Made by a program: the position numbers and the translations under genes. Shown here piece by piece: positions 1 through 5,419 of a stretch of DNA of 5,419 bases; position 1 is the first letter of the stretch, and each line of letters begins with the position of its first letter. Origin of the DNA: Verrucomicrobia bacterium UBA3841 (GTDB lineage Bacteria; Verrucomicrobiota; Kiritimatiellia; RFP12; UBA1067); NCBI GenBank assembly GCA_002392765.1, contig DGHT01000007.1, forward strand, positions 1-5,419, written 5' to 3'. Below the pieces are notes generated by a model, which did not search any database, was not told the origin of the DNA, and saw nothing but the letters and a program-made list of their open reading frames with translations.

Positions 1-1
1 T

Positions 2-1942
2 TCAACGAATTAAAATCGCACCCGCCAGCCACACGCATTCGTCCGAGAGGCCGCCTGATTCCACGGCGATCCTGTTTTCGCCGCGCTGCAGCTCAACGCC
101 GTCGAACACTACAGAGCGGATGTCGTCCGGAGACTTGGCTCCGACGGTCTTTCCGTTCACCTTCAGCGTCACTTCGCCGGCATTGGAAAATGCGACAACC
201 TGCGCCGCGCAGTTCGTGGTCGACGACATGCGCTTGCCGCAGAGATGCAGCATCGGCTCGGGATTCCAGTTCGCCTTGTAGAGAAAATAGGCGTCCTTGG
301 CGGTTACGCGGTCGCGCGTCACCAGACCTTTGTCGTTGACGCCATGCCGGTCGCCTTCGCGCCGCGCATCGGCGGCGAAATCGAACATGGCCCAGACGTA
401 CGAGCCCCACAGCCGGTCGTCGGCCTGTATGTCGCGGAGGTCGGACATGTGAACGTGCGTCTGCCACTCCTCAGGATGGAATGGAGAGACGGTCGCCGGA
501 CGCCGCGGCGGATTCTCGTGCTGCAGAACGGAGCCGCCGGCGCCGTATTCGGAAAGAGCGATCGTCTTCGCGGGATTGCGCGCGAAGAAGCCGTCCACGC
601 ATTGGCGCATCGCCCCTTTCGCGTACCAGAGCGGATAGATGTTCAGGCAGATGTTCGGAACGGATGCATTGAGCTCCGCTCTGCCCGGCCTGCACGTGGC
701 CGCCACGACCGGGCGGGACGGATCGAGCGCCTCGCACTGCGCAACCAGGTTTGACGAAACAGCCGTCCATTCGCCGAAGTGCGCCTCCTCCTCTTCGCGC
801 GGTGTGTTGCACAGCTCGTTCCATACGCCCCACCAGCAGACGCACGGATGGTTGCGCTTCTGCGCGACCATCTCGCGCAGCATGCGCAGCGCGTTCTCCT
901 TGAATTTTTCGCCGCCGATCCTGTCGACGACGGGTATTTCCGTCCAGACCATCAAACCTTTTCTGTCGCAGAGGTCGAAGACGTTCTCGCTCTGCGGATA
1001 GTGCGCGAGGCGGATTCCGTCGGCGCCCATCGCCTTTATCATGCGGATGTCGCGCTCCTCTTGCGCGGGCGACTGCTCCCAGCCAAGCCCCTCCGCGTCC
1101 TGATGGCGGTTCACTCCGCGCACCTTGCGGCGCACGCCGTTCAGATAGAAGCCGTCGTCGCGCACCTCCGCCGTGCGGAACCCGAAGGTCTGCACGACGG
1201 TATCCGAACACTCGCCCTTGCGCACCGTTACGCGAACGGCGTAGAGGTTGGGCTCCTCCGGCGACCAGAGCCTGGGCGAATCGACCTTCTTCGGCTCCCA
1301 ATCGATTTCCGCGTCGTCCGCGCCTGAGACGTCGGCCTCGACGCGCACGGTGCCGTCCATTGCGGGGAATACGCGCACTCCGGGCCCGCCGTCGATCGTC
1401 GGGTCGATGCAGACCATGTCGGTCTCGATAAGACGCACGCTGCGGTACAGACCGCCCGCCAGCGTGAAATCGCCGCTGACAGGCGGCACGTCCGGATCCG
1501 TTTCGTTGGAGACTTCTATCTCCAGAATGTTCCCCGAGGGCTTCATCGCATGCGTGGCTTCGAAGCAGAACGCTGTGAATGCGCCTTTGTGCGAGCCGGT
1601 TACGATGCCGTTTACACGGACGACCGCCGACTGCGAAGCCCCTTCGCAGCGGATGAAATACCTACGCCCCTCGCGGGCTCCCGGAAGCGCGCGCGCATAT
1701 ACGCCGCGCCGCCGCGCGTACGATTTCGCCGGCACCGACGAACCGAAAGTCCTGGCGGCGACCTCGCCGGGGTTGCCGTCGGCGCCGTCGATTTTATTCC
1801 AGGAGTTCGGAACAAGCACGGGCAGGGCGTCAAGCGTCCAGTCGTTGCCATCGAGTACGGTTTCTATGCGCTCTGCGGCGGCCGAGGCTGCTGCAAGCAC
1901 TATCGCGCAGGCGATCGTTTTCTTCGGTTTGAATATCATCAT
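2..1942 (-). CDS. Secreted GH2 beta-galactosidase/beta-glucuronidase-type glycoside hydrolase
   Basis: Hydrolyses terminal beta-linked sugars from glycans, probably in the periplasm or outside the cell. The 646-residue product starts with a signal peptide (KPKK, then a hydrophobic Ala-rich stretch; cleavage near residue 23). An N-terminal jelly-roll sugar-binding domain follows (about 30-178, ending GGLYRSVRL), then a short Ig-like domain (about 180-260, LWSPEEPNLY). The TIM barrel (about 262-560) carries HYP (314-316), the acid/base Glu376 in WNE and the likely nucleophile Glu465 in SEYGA. The C-terminal part (about 575-646; NGKTVG, GENRIAVES) resembles the small beta-sandwich domains common in bacterial GH2 enzymes. 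Two adjacent ATGs (1942, 1939) compete; AAGG lies 2 bases before the first and 5 before the second. It ends in TGA. The family is clear; galactosidase versus glucuronidase or another beta-glycosidase cannot be settled, though the HGVNDKGLV region looks most like beta-galactosidases. The Ig-like domain appears some 20 residues shorter than usual. Confidence 0.9.
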   Translation of the reverse strand: MMIFKPKKTIACAIVLAAASAAAERIETVLDGNDWTLDALPVLVPNSWNKIDGADGNPGEVAARTFGSSVPAKSYARRRGVYARALPGAREGRRYFIRCEGASQSAVVRVNGIVTGSHKGAFTAFCFEATHAMKPSGNILEIEVSNETDPDVPPVSGDFTLAGGLYRSVRLIETDMVCIDPTIDGGPGVRVFPAMDGTVRVEADVSGADDAEIDWEPKKVDSPRLWSPEEPNLYAVRVTVRKGECSDTVVQTFGFRTAEVRDDGFYLNGVRRKVRGVNRHQDAEGLGWEQSPAQEERDIRMIKAMGADGIRLAHYPQSENVFDLCDRKGLMVWTEIPVVDRIGGEKFKENALRMLREMVAQKRNHPCVCWWGVWNELCNTPREEEEAHFGEWTAVSSNLVAQCEALDPSRPVVAATCRPGRAELNASVPNICLNIYPLWYAKGAMRQCVDGFFARNPAKTIALSEYGAGGSVLQHENPPRRPATVSPFHPEEWQTHVHMSDLRDIQADDRLWGSYVWAMFDFAADARREGDRHGVNDKGLVTRDRVTAKDAYFLYKANWNPEPMLHLCGKRMSSTTNCAAQVVAFSNAGEVTLKVNGKTVGAKSPDDIRSVVFDGVELQRGENRIAVESGGLSDECVWLAGAILIR

Positions 1943-1978
1943 TGCCTTACCGCTCCATTTTCTGCCCATGCCAAAGTA

Positions 1979-2008
1979 ATTATACATTATTGTCCTGCAC
2001 CGTGTCAA
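1979..2008 (-). promoter_or_regulatory. Sigma-70-type promoter of the GH2 gene
   Basis: On the minus strand TTGACA (2008-2003) and TATAAT (1984-1979) are separated by 18 bases; both hexamers match the consensus in full. Transcription would start near 1972, giving a 5' leader of about 30 bases before the GH2 start. This indicates that the GH2 gene can be transcribed separately from the fucosidase gene 122 bases upstream. No operator-like repeat was seen around it. Confidence 0.8.
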
Positions 2009-2064
2009 CGGAAAATTGCGAAACACAGAAATTACAAAACCCGGGGAGGGACGCGCGCGCCTCT

Positions 2065-3282
2065 TCAGAGCGCAGCGCAGCGACTCGCCTGCGACCTTCC
2101 TTGCGCCGCAACCGGGAAGCCAGCCGCGTCCTTCGGAATCGTTATCTCGTATATTTTGCCGCACTTCACCGTCTTTGCCGTCTCGCTTCCGTCGGCGTTC
2201 TTCACGAGGCCGATGCCGCGAGTGCCGTAGATTGCGTCGCCGTTCGCGCGCATCCACTTCCCGACTTCGGCCATCACATCGACGGCGCGCGCCGGAAGCC
2301 GCCCTGAAGCGTCGGGCCCGATGTTCATGAGAAGGTTCGTGTCTTTCCCGGCGCAGCGGCAGATCATCGCGCAGACATCTTCGGGGGTGCGGAAGTCCCG
2401 TTCGTTGATCCTGTAGCCCCAGACGTTCTTTTGTATGACGTCGCACTGCTCGACCGGACGGTCGCGCGTCATGGGCTGATCCTTCGAAAACGACATACCC
2501 TCTCCCGGCAGGTCGCGCTCGAAAAGCTGGATGTCCTCCTTCGGACGGATCGGCTGGTGGTTGTTGTTGGCGACAAGCGTCTTCTTGGAGTGGATGAAGT
2601 CGTAGATCGTGTCGAAATCCCAGTCGAGCGTACGTTTCCAGGTTCCATCATTCTGGTGTTCGGCGTGCTCCCACTCGCCGTCGAACCAGATGTTGCCGGG
2701 ATGGTAGTTGTCGATCAGTTCGCCGATCTGTCCGAGCATAAACTTCTTGTACGAATCGTAATCGCCCTTCTGGCAGCCGAGGCACTTGACGGCGACGCTG
2801 CCGGCGGGATAGTCTTTGCGGTGCCAGTCCATGAGCGAATAGTAGAAGTTGAGCTGGAGTCCCGCCTCGTCGCAGGCCTTCGAAAGCTCGCCGAGGATGT
2901 CCCGCTTGAACGGGGTGTTTGCGATGTTGTAGCCGTCGTCGACCTTGGTCGGCCAAAGCGAGAAGCCGTCGTGGTGGCGCGAGGTTATGGTAACGTATCT
3001 GGCACCGGCGTCCTTGAATACGCGAACCCACTCCTTCGCGTCGAATTTGGAGGGGAAGAATCCGTCCATCGCTCGGCCGTACGTCCCGGTGTCGATGCCG
3101 ATTTCCTGCTGGTACCATTCGCCCTGGGCATAACATGCGTAAAGGCCCCAGTGGATGAATATTCCGAAGCGCTGCGCCGAGAACTTCTCGCGGGCCTCCA
3201 GATTCCACTTCTCCGGCGCGTAGTCCGCGTGAAGCGCGGCTGTAACGAATACGGCTAATGCGACAATTGCTCTTTTCATCAT
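2065..3282 (-). CDS. Secreted GH29 alpha-L-fucosidase
   Basis: Removes alpha-linked L-fucose from glycans by a retaining mechanism. The 405-residue product has a signal peptide (MMKR, hydrophobic core, cleavage near Ala19). The catalytic barrel shows the family hallmarks FGIFIHWG (39-46), SRHHDGFSLW (101-110) and NIWFDGEW (197-204), where Asp201 is the expected nucleophile. It continues through WGYR (288-291) and NLLMNIGPDASGRLP (316-330). AAGGAG lies 5 bases before ATG 3282 and 8 before the adjacent ATG 3279, so either may be used; the longer form is given. After the barrel only about 70 residues remain, ending in a basic, low-complexity tail (RSQASRC), so the usual C-terminal beta-sandwich is absent or reduced. 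Stop is TGA. With the GH2 gene downstream on the same strand it suggests stepwise breakdown of fucosylated galactosides. Confidence 0.93.
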   Translation of the reverse strand: MMKRAIVALAVFVTAALHADYAPEKWNLEAREKFSAQRFGIFIHWGLYACYAQGEWYQQEIGIDTGTYGRAMDGFFPSKFDAKEWVRVFKDAGARYVTITSRHHDGFSLWPTKVDDGYNIANTPFKRDILGELSKACDEAGLQLNFYYSLMDWHRKDYPAGSVAVKCLGCQKGDYDSYKKFMLGQIGELIDNYHPGNIWFDGEWEHAEHQNDGTWKRTLDWDFDTIYDFIHSKKTLVANNNHQPIRPKEDIQLFERDLPGEGMSFSKDQPMTRDRPVEQCDVIQKNVWGYRINERDFRTPEDVCAMICRCAGKDTNLLMNIGPDASGRLPARAVDVMAEVGKWMRANGDAIYGTRGIGLVKNADGSETAKTVKCGKIYEITIPKDAAGFPVAAQGRSQASRCAAL

Positions 3283-3287
3283 GGGCA

Positions 3288-3293
3288 CTCCTT
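3288..3293 (-). promoter_or_regulatory. Shine-Dalgarno site of the GH29 gene
   Basis: AAGGAG read on the minus strand, 5 bases upstream of ATG 3282. It fixes translation start to the MM pair and excludes the 20-codon open extension further upstream, which runs through the promoter. Confidence 0.75.
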
Positions 3294-3313
3294 GTTGATT
3301 GACTGCATGCGAT

Positions 3314-3322
3314 ATTATAACA
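3314..3322 (-). promoter_or_regulatory. Extended -10 promoter of the GH29 gene
   Basis: TGTTATAAT on the minus strand is an extended -10 element (TG-N-TATAAT) with a perfect -10 hexamer. Transcription would start near 3307, about 25 bases before the ATG. No good -35 hexamer is present: at a spacing of 17 the sequence is GTGCTT (3342-3337). The would-be -35 lies directly beside the point where RHS homology stops, so it may have been lost in a rearrangement. Confidence 0.6.
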
Positions 3323-3382
3323 TAAATCCGGGCGAAAAGCACGGCGCGCCATGAAGAGTGCCGGAGAGGTCTTTGCCCCAGT

Positions 3383-3417
3383 GGTAGCGGATAGTCGTTA
3401 GTCGCCAGCGGACAGTC
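3383..3417 (-). repeat. Degenerate 7-base tandem repeat, five units
   Basis: Read on the minus strand the stretch divides into five heptamers: GACTGTC, CGCTGGC, GACTAAC, GACTATC and CGCTACC. Three of them share GACT and two share CGCT. Equivalent 14-mers with one mismatch (3386-3399 and 3407-3420) lie 21 bases, or three units, apart. In the RHS remnant frame this gives the peptide near-repeat TTVRWRL / TTIRYHW. Confidence 0.6.
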
Positions 3418-3553
3418 GTTTGGAACGATTGTTTCCCGAATGAGATTCCATCCGACGCTATGGAGACGAGGCGATTGTCCGAGTCATAGGCGTAAGTCCA
3501 TTCGCCGTGCCGCGTCATGTTCCCGTCCAGGTCGTACTGGGGGTATGTATCCA

Positions 3554-3581
3554 AAGTCTGAAGTCCGAAGTCCGAAGTCGA
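3554..3581. repeat. 7-base tandem repeat, four units
   Basis: On the plus strand four consecutive heptamers read AAGTCTG, AAGTCCG, AAGTCCG and AAGTCGA. The tract lies inside the RHS remnant between NNLNQY and YDLDGN. Because 7 is not a multiple of 3, gain or loss of one unit would shift the frame of any protein read through it. Confidence 0.8.
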
Positions 3582-3885
3582 AATAGAAGAATACTGGTTT
3601 AAATTGTTGGCGGAATAGGTGCTTGTCGTGCCGTTGAATGAGGCAATGATGGAATTGCCGATGGAATCGTAGTGGTAGGGATATTCGACGGTCGCAGGCA
3701 CGGGTTGCGGTGCGCTAAAGTCATCGCGACCTACCGGCTTTATCACAAACGATACTTCCCTGCGCTCGTGACTCCCTGCTTCTGGAGTGATGCCGCCGGT
3801 TTTTGCAAAGGCTATGATTGCCGCATTTTTCATCGGGAATGATTTTTTAGGCAATGTTTTACATTAACCACATGTGAATCCACAG

Positions 3886-3915
3886 AATATAACATTGACT
3901 TGCAAGACATGTCAA
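3886..3915 (-). promoter_or_regulatory. Promoter-like sequence downstream of the immunity gene
   Basis: TTGACA (3915-3910) and TATATT (3891-3886) on the minus strand are separated by 18 bases, the same spacing as the GH2 promoter. Transcription would start near 3879, entering the RHS remnant. No other gene within reach would use it apart from read-through towards the fucosidase gene. The match is good (6/6 and 5/6) but the region is AT-rich, which raises the chance of a random hit. Confidence 0.45.
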
Positions 3916-3916
3916 T
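3894..3916. repeat. Inverted repeat ATTGAC-N11-GTCAAT over a -35 box
   Basis: Two perfect 6-base arms, 3894-3899 and 3911-3916, are separated by 11 bases. One arm covers most of the -35 hexamer of the promoter-like sequence and the other lies in its spacer, a position where a repressor dimer could block RNA polymerase. It has no following T-run, so it is not an intrinsic terminator. The arms are short and chance occurrence is possible. Confidence 0.35.
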
Positions 3917-3925
3917 CACTTTGGC

Positions 3926-4729
3926 CTAATAAGGCAATTGTTCGTAATATAATTCCAGCGGGACGTTTCCTTGTCTTGTGGTTATTACAATCTTCGACAA
4001 CCGCCCGTCATCATCGTACTCCAGATTTGCACACATGCCAAGTTGCCGGCAAAGTTCGAAAACAACATTTGCCAATCGTCGGCTCTCGGTTTCGAAAGGC
4101 GTGATATGGACTCGAGGATCTCCTTCAAATACAATAGCTGGTGCCTTCTCGTTCATTTGGAGAAACTGTTCATCAATATCATTTTGAATTGCTTTTACTA
4201 TGCCGGATACATCTTCGTTGTCGATTTGCGATTGTCTCAATCGGATATATTCGCAGATTTTATTGTAAGCATCGTGTTTGATACGTCCATTTTCAGGATC
4301 CTTTTCATTTGTCAACGATTCGATTTTGACGGGATCGAAAACTCTGGAACACTCTGCCCTGTCGGCAAATCCGTATTCGTCGTATGCCATCTCGATGGAA
4401 TAAGAAAGCAAACCTTTCATTTCAAGGTTGTAAACAAACCAATTCAATCGCCAGGCCCCGTCATAACACAAAAATTGAGGCCTAACCCGGATGATTTTGT
4501 CGAATCGTTCTTTTTTCACACACTTTTTTTCAATCAATGTGCATGTCTCAATGGCCTTGCAGAGTCTGATGCAAGCATAATATTTGTCGCTGTTGCAATC
4601 TGGAATTGTTTCGACCATTTCTTCAATATCTGCCAATTCCGAATAGAGATTGTCAAGAAACTCCTTGTCGGACAAACTTCTGGCCGACTCTTTTTTTGGT
4701 GCGCAAGCAAAAATAAGCATGGATAACAA
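3926..4729 (-). CDS. Predicted lipoprotein, likely immunity protein for the upstream RHS toxin
   Basis: No family recognised. As given (TTG start, 267 residues) the product begins with a hydrophobic stretch ending in a lipobox-like IFAC, Cys9, followed by a polar region. Ala at +2 would favour outer-membrane sorting. The rest looks soluble and mostly helical at first (about 18-75), with many cysteines and an acidic character, and ends in a probable strand-rich part (about 200-267). The role is inferred from position: it starts about where the toxin tip ends, shares its low G+C content, and lies on the same strand. A periplasm-facing immunity protein would suit a toxin acting in the envelope. 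The start is uncertain: TTG 4729 and ATG 4720 lack a Shine-Dalgarno site, whereas ATG 4762 has a good one but is followed by TGA at codon 3. A run of seven A lies just after the lipobox (4697-4691). Confidence 0.65.
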   Translation of the reverse strand: MLSMLIFACAPKKESARSLSDKEFLDNLYSELADIEEMVETIPDCNSDKYYACIRLCKAIETCTLIEKKCVKKERFDKIIRVRPQFLCYDGAWRLNWFVYNLEMKGLLSYSIEMAYDEYGFADRAECSRVFDPVKIESLTNEKDPENGRIKHDAYNKICEYIRLRQSQIDNEDVSGIVKAIQNDIDEQFLQMNEKAPAIVFEGDPRVHITPFETESRRLANVVFELCRQLGMCANLEYDDDGRLSKIVITTRQGNVPLELYYEQLPY

Positions 4730-4745
4730 CGGAACAATAAGGCAT

Positions 4746-5419
4746 CTATTTGATCACTTCATAACTAACTCCTGTGTCGTTTATGACTTTAAATCCATTG
4801 TCTCTGTACCAATTGTATTCTCTTGCGTTTGCTCTTGAGTTCGAAGTACCCTTTATGGTTTCGAATGTTTGATCGAAAATTTTCCGGGCTTCTGTAACTT
4901 GTGAATATGAAAGATCGTCTGGGAAAGACTTCAGTTTGCTTATCAACATTGGTCGCGCTATATCCAGAAATGCTTCAGCATGTCCAATTTCATGAGACCT
5001 GATCGGGGCCGACAACACTTTGGTGTTTGCATTCATAGATTCCGTCATCGCGAGTCTGGAAATATCTTTTCCTGAGATTCCATGTCGCGTAATCTTGTAT
5101 CTTAATATTTCACCTGCGGGCATCTCATCTTGCAGAGAAGATTTGATCAATATATCCAACCATATGTATATGGTCCTGCACTTATACTGAAAATTGGCGA
5201 TGAATTTACCATTGGCTTTTGGAAGTTTATGAGAAAGTGTCACCGCGATATCATCAGCGCGATTTACAACTTTGGCTTTGAAAGAAAGGTCGATTTCGGA
5301 ATTACGAACTCTAGTGTAGAATTTAACTGGGATATTGCCAAGAATATCAATTCTGAAGAGTGTGGCGTTTCCGCACATGGCGTACAGGTTCACGCCGCCG
5401 GCTTCCTCTATCGGATCGC
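4746..5419 (-). CDS. RHS polymorphic toxin, 3' end: core tail plus putative zinc-metallopeptidase tip (partial)
   Basis: The gene enters from beyond the window; 223 residues are visible, first full codon at 5417, stop TAG. Residues 1-27 (DPIEEAGGVNLYA to DILG) are the end of the RHS core, the shell that encloses a toxin. About 195 unrelated residues follow, as in polymorphic toxins whose C-terminal tip varies. This tip has HEIGH (visible residues 142-146, bases 4994-4980), matching the HExxH zinc motif, followed by a helix with FLDIARPML; the layout recalls predicted Zn-dependent proteases of the DUF922 type, but that link is a guess. A third zinc ligand is not obvious; candidates lie in REYNWYRD near 199-206. 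Metallopeptidase tips are a known class among RHS/contact-dependent toxins. The next gene is the presumed immunity lipoprotein. The DNA turns AT-rich where the core ends. The N-terminal secretion and targeting parts are not visible. Confidence 0.8.
   Translation of the reverse strand, partial: DPIEEAGGVNLYAMCGNATLFRIDILGNIPVKFYTRVRNSEIDLSFKAKVVNRADDIAVTLSHKLPKANGKFIANFQYKCRTIYIWLDILIKSSLQDEMPAGEILRYKITRHGISGKDISRLAMTESMNANTKVLSAPIRSHEIGHAEAFLDIARPMLISKLKSFPDDLSYSQVTEARKIFDQTFETIKGTSNSRANAREYNWYRDNGFKVINDTGVSYEVIK
4754..4773 (-). promoter_or_regulatory. Shine-Dalgarno site and ATG-AAG-TGA minigene before the immunity frame
   Basis: Inside the 3' end of the toxin gene the minus strand reads AGGAG (4773-4769), 6 bases, ATG (4762-4760), AAG, TGA (4756-4754). 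The ATG is in frame with the immunity gene. Beyond the TGA the frame continues SNRCLIVPLLSMLIFAC, so ATG to Cys would be a 20-residue lipoprotein signal peptide with basic residues at both sides of the stop. This may be the original start damaged by a nonsense change, or a two-codon leader with reinitiation at TTG 4729 or ATG 4720. Confidence 0.55.

Larger units (their letters stand above)
3315..3854 (-). pseudogene. Degenerate internal fragment of an RHS/YD-repeat protein gene
   Basis: The frame is open for 179 codons, first possible start TTG 3854, first ATG 3833 (172 residues); neither has a clear Shine-Dalgarno site. Residues 60-136 (numbered from the TTG) are typical RHS material: YHYDSIGN, NNLNQY, YDLDGNMTRHGEWTYAYD and NRLVSI. 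Residues 157-170 (RYHWGKDLSGTLHGA) match the block that precedes GGVGG in intact RHS proteins, but homology ends there and a short unrelated tail (PCFSPGFML) runs into the GH29 promoter. The YD repeat expected between NRLVSI and HWGKDL is replaced by about 24 residues, partly made by heptamer repeats. There is no RHS core, toxin domain or secretion signal. The first 50 residues are not recognisable RHS sequence and I cannot assign them. It is most likely a remnant of a duplicated or older RHS gene; a short expressed protein is possible because a promoter lies upstream. Confidence 0.7.

Noticed and set aside
245..1979. Several long plus-strand open frames opposite the GH2 gene
   Set aside because: They are a by-product of GC-rich codon usage on the minus strand, have arginine/alanine-rich sequences without domains, and overlap a gene with clear catalytic motifs.
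2055..2082. Possible intrinsic terminator at the end of the GH29 gene (GCGCCTC / GAGCGC arms)
   Set aside because: The stem needs a bulge and no T-run follows on the minus strand.
1943..2446. Extension of the GH2 frame upstream by 168 codons into the fucosidase gene
   Set aside because: The extension is basic low-complexity sequence out of frame with GH29, runs through a consensus promoter, and would bury the signal peptide internally.
2431..3258. A 275-codon plus-strand open frame opposite the GH29 gene
   Set aside because: No recognisable motif, and the opposite strand encodes a complete fucosidase with all family hallmarks.
3853..3876. Small palindromes AATGT-TTT-ACATT and CACATGTG between the immunity gene and the RHS remnant
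   Set aside because: Too short in AT-rich DNA to assign as attachment site, operator or terminator.
3971..4726. A 251-codon plus-strand open frame opposite the immunity gene
   Set aside because: It has no convincing start context or domain and mirrors the minus-strand lipoprotein gene, which is better supported by its position behind the toxin and its lipobox.
4534..4745. Two further ATG or alternative-start frames over the beginning of the immunity gene, including ATG 4745 directly after the toxin stop (TAG-ATG) and a 67-codon frame from 4737
   Set aside because: The ATG 4745 frame stops after about 30 codons, the other has no family signature or Shine-Dalgarno site, and neither joins the immunity frame without a frameshift. 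The in-frame lipoprotein signal supports the chosen frame.

Overview
The window looks like part of the genome of a gut-type bacterium of the PVC group (Kiritimatiellota, Lentisphaerota or Verrucomicrobiota). That is an inference from the secreted glycoside hydrolases and the style of the RHS repeats (GKDLSGTL-, DPIEEAGG-NLYA-type blocks), not a proven placement. All supported genes lie on the minus strand, so the biological order runs from position 5419 down to 1.

Right part (5419 to about 3926) is a polymorphic-toxin cassette. The first visible residues are the tail of an RHS core whose body lies outside the window. It is followed by an AT-rich C-terminal toxin tip of about 195 residues with a zinc-protease signature HEIGH (HExxH). 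Directly behind it is a predicted lipoprotein of about 260 residues in the usual position of the cognate immunity protein. The immunity gene has an odd 5' end: a good Shine-Dalgarno site and an in-frame ATG inside the toxin gene begin an otherwise convincing lipoprotein signal peptide that is broken by TGA at codon 3.

Middle part (3925 to 3315) holds a short intergenic region with a TTGACA-18-TATATT promoter and an inverted repeat over its -35 box. It is followed by a degenerate internal piece of a second RHS gene (YD repeats only, no core, no toxin) that carries two tracts of 7-base tandem repeats. This piece breaks off in a conserved RHS block and abuts the promoter of the next gene.

Left part (3282 to 2) is GC-rich and holds two secreted glycoside hydrolases in tandem: a GH29 alpha-L-fucosidase and a GH2 beta-galactosidase/beta-glucuronidase-type enzyme. 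Each has a signal peptide and its own -10 element; the GH2 promoter is a full-consensus TTGACA-18-TATAAT. Together they would strip fucose and then a beta-linked sugar from fucosylated glycans such as mucin, milk or plant oligosaccharides.

G+C content changes sharply between the parts: 40 of 60 bases in 2761-2820 (GH29) against 25 of 60 in 4201-4260 (immunity gene). This fits horizontal exchange of the toxin/immunity tip on a resident GC-rich RHS backbone.
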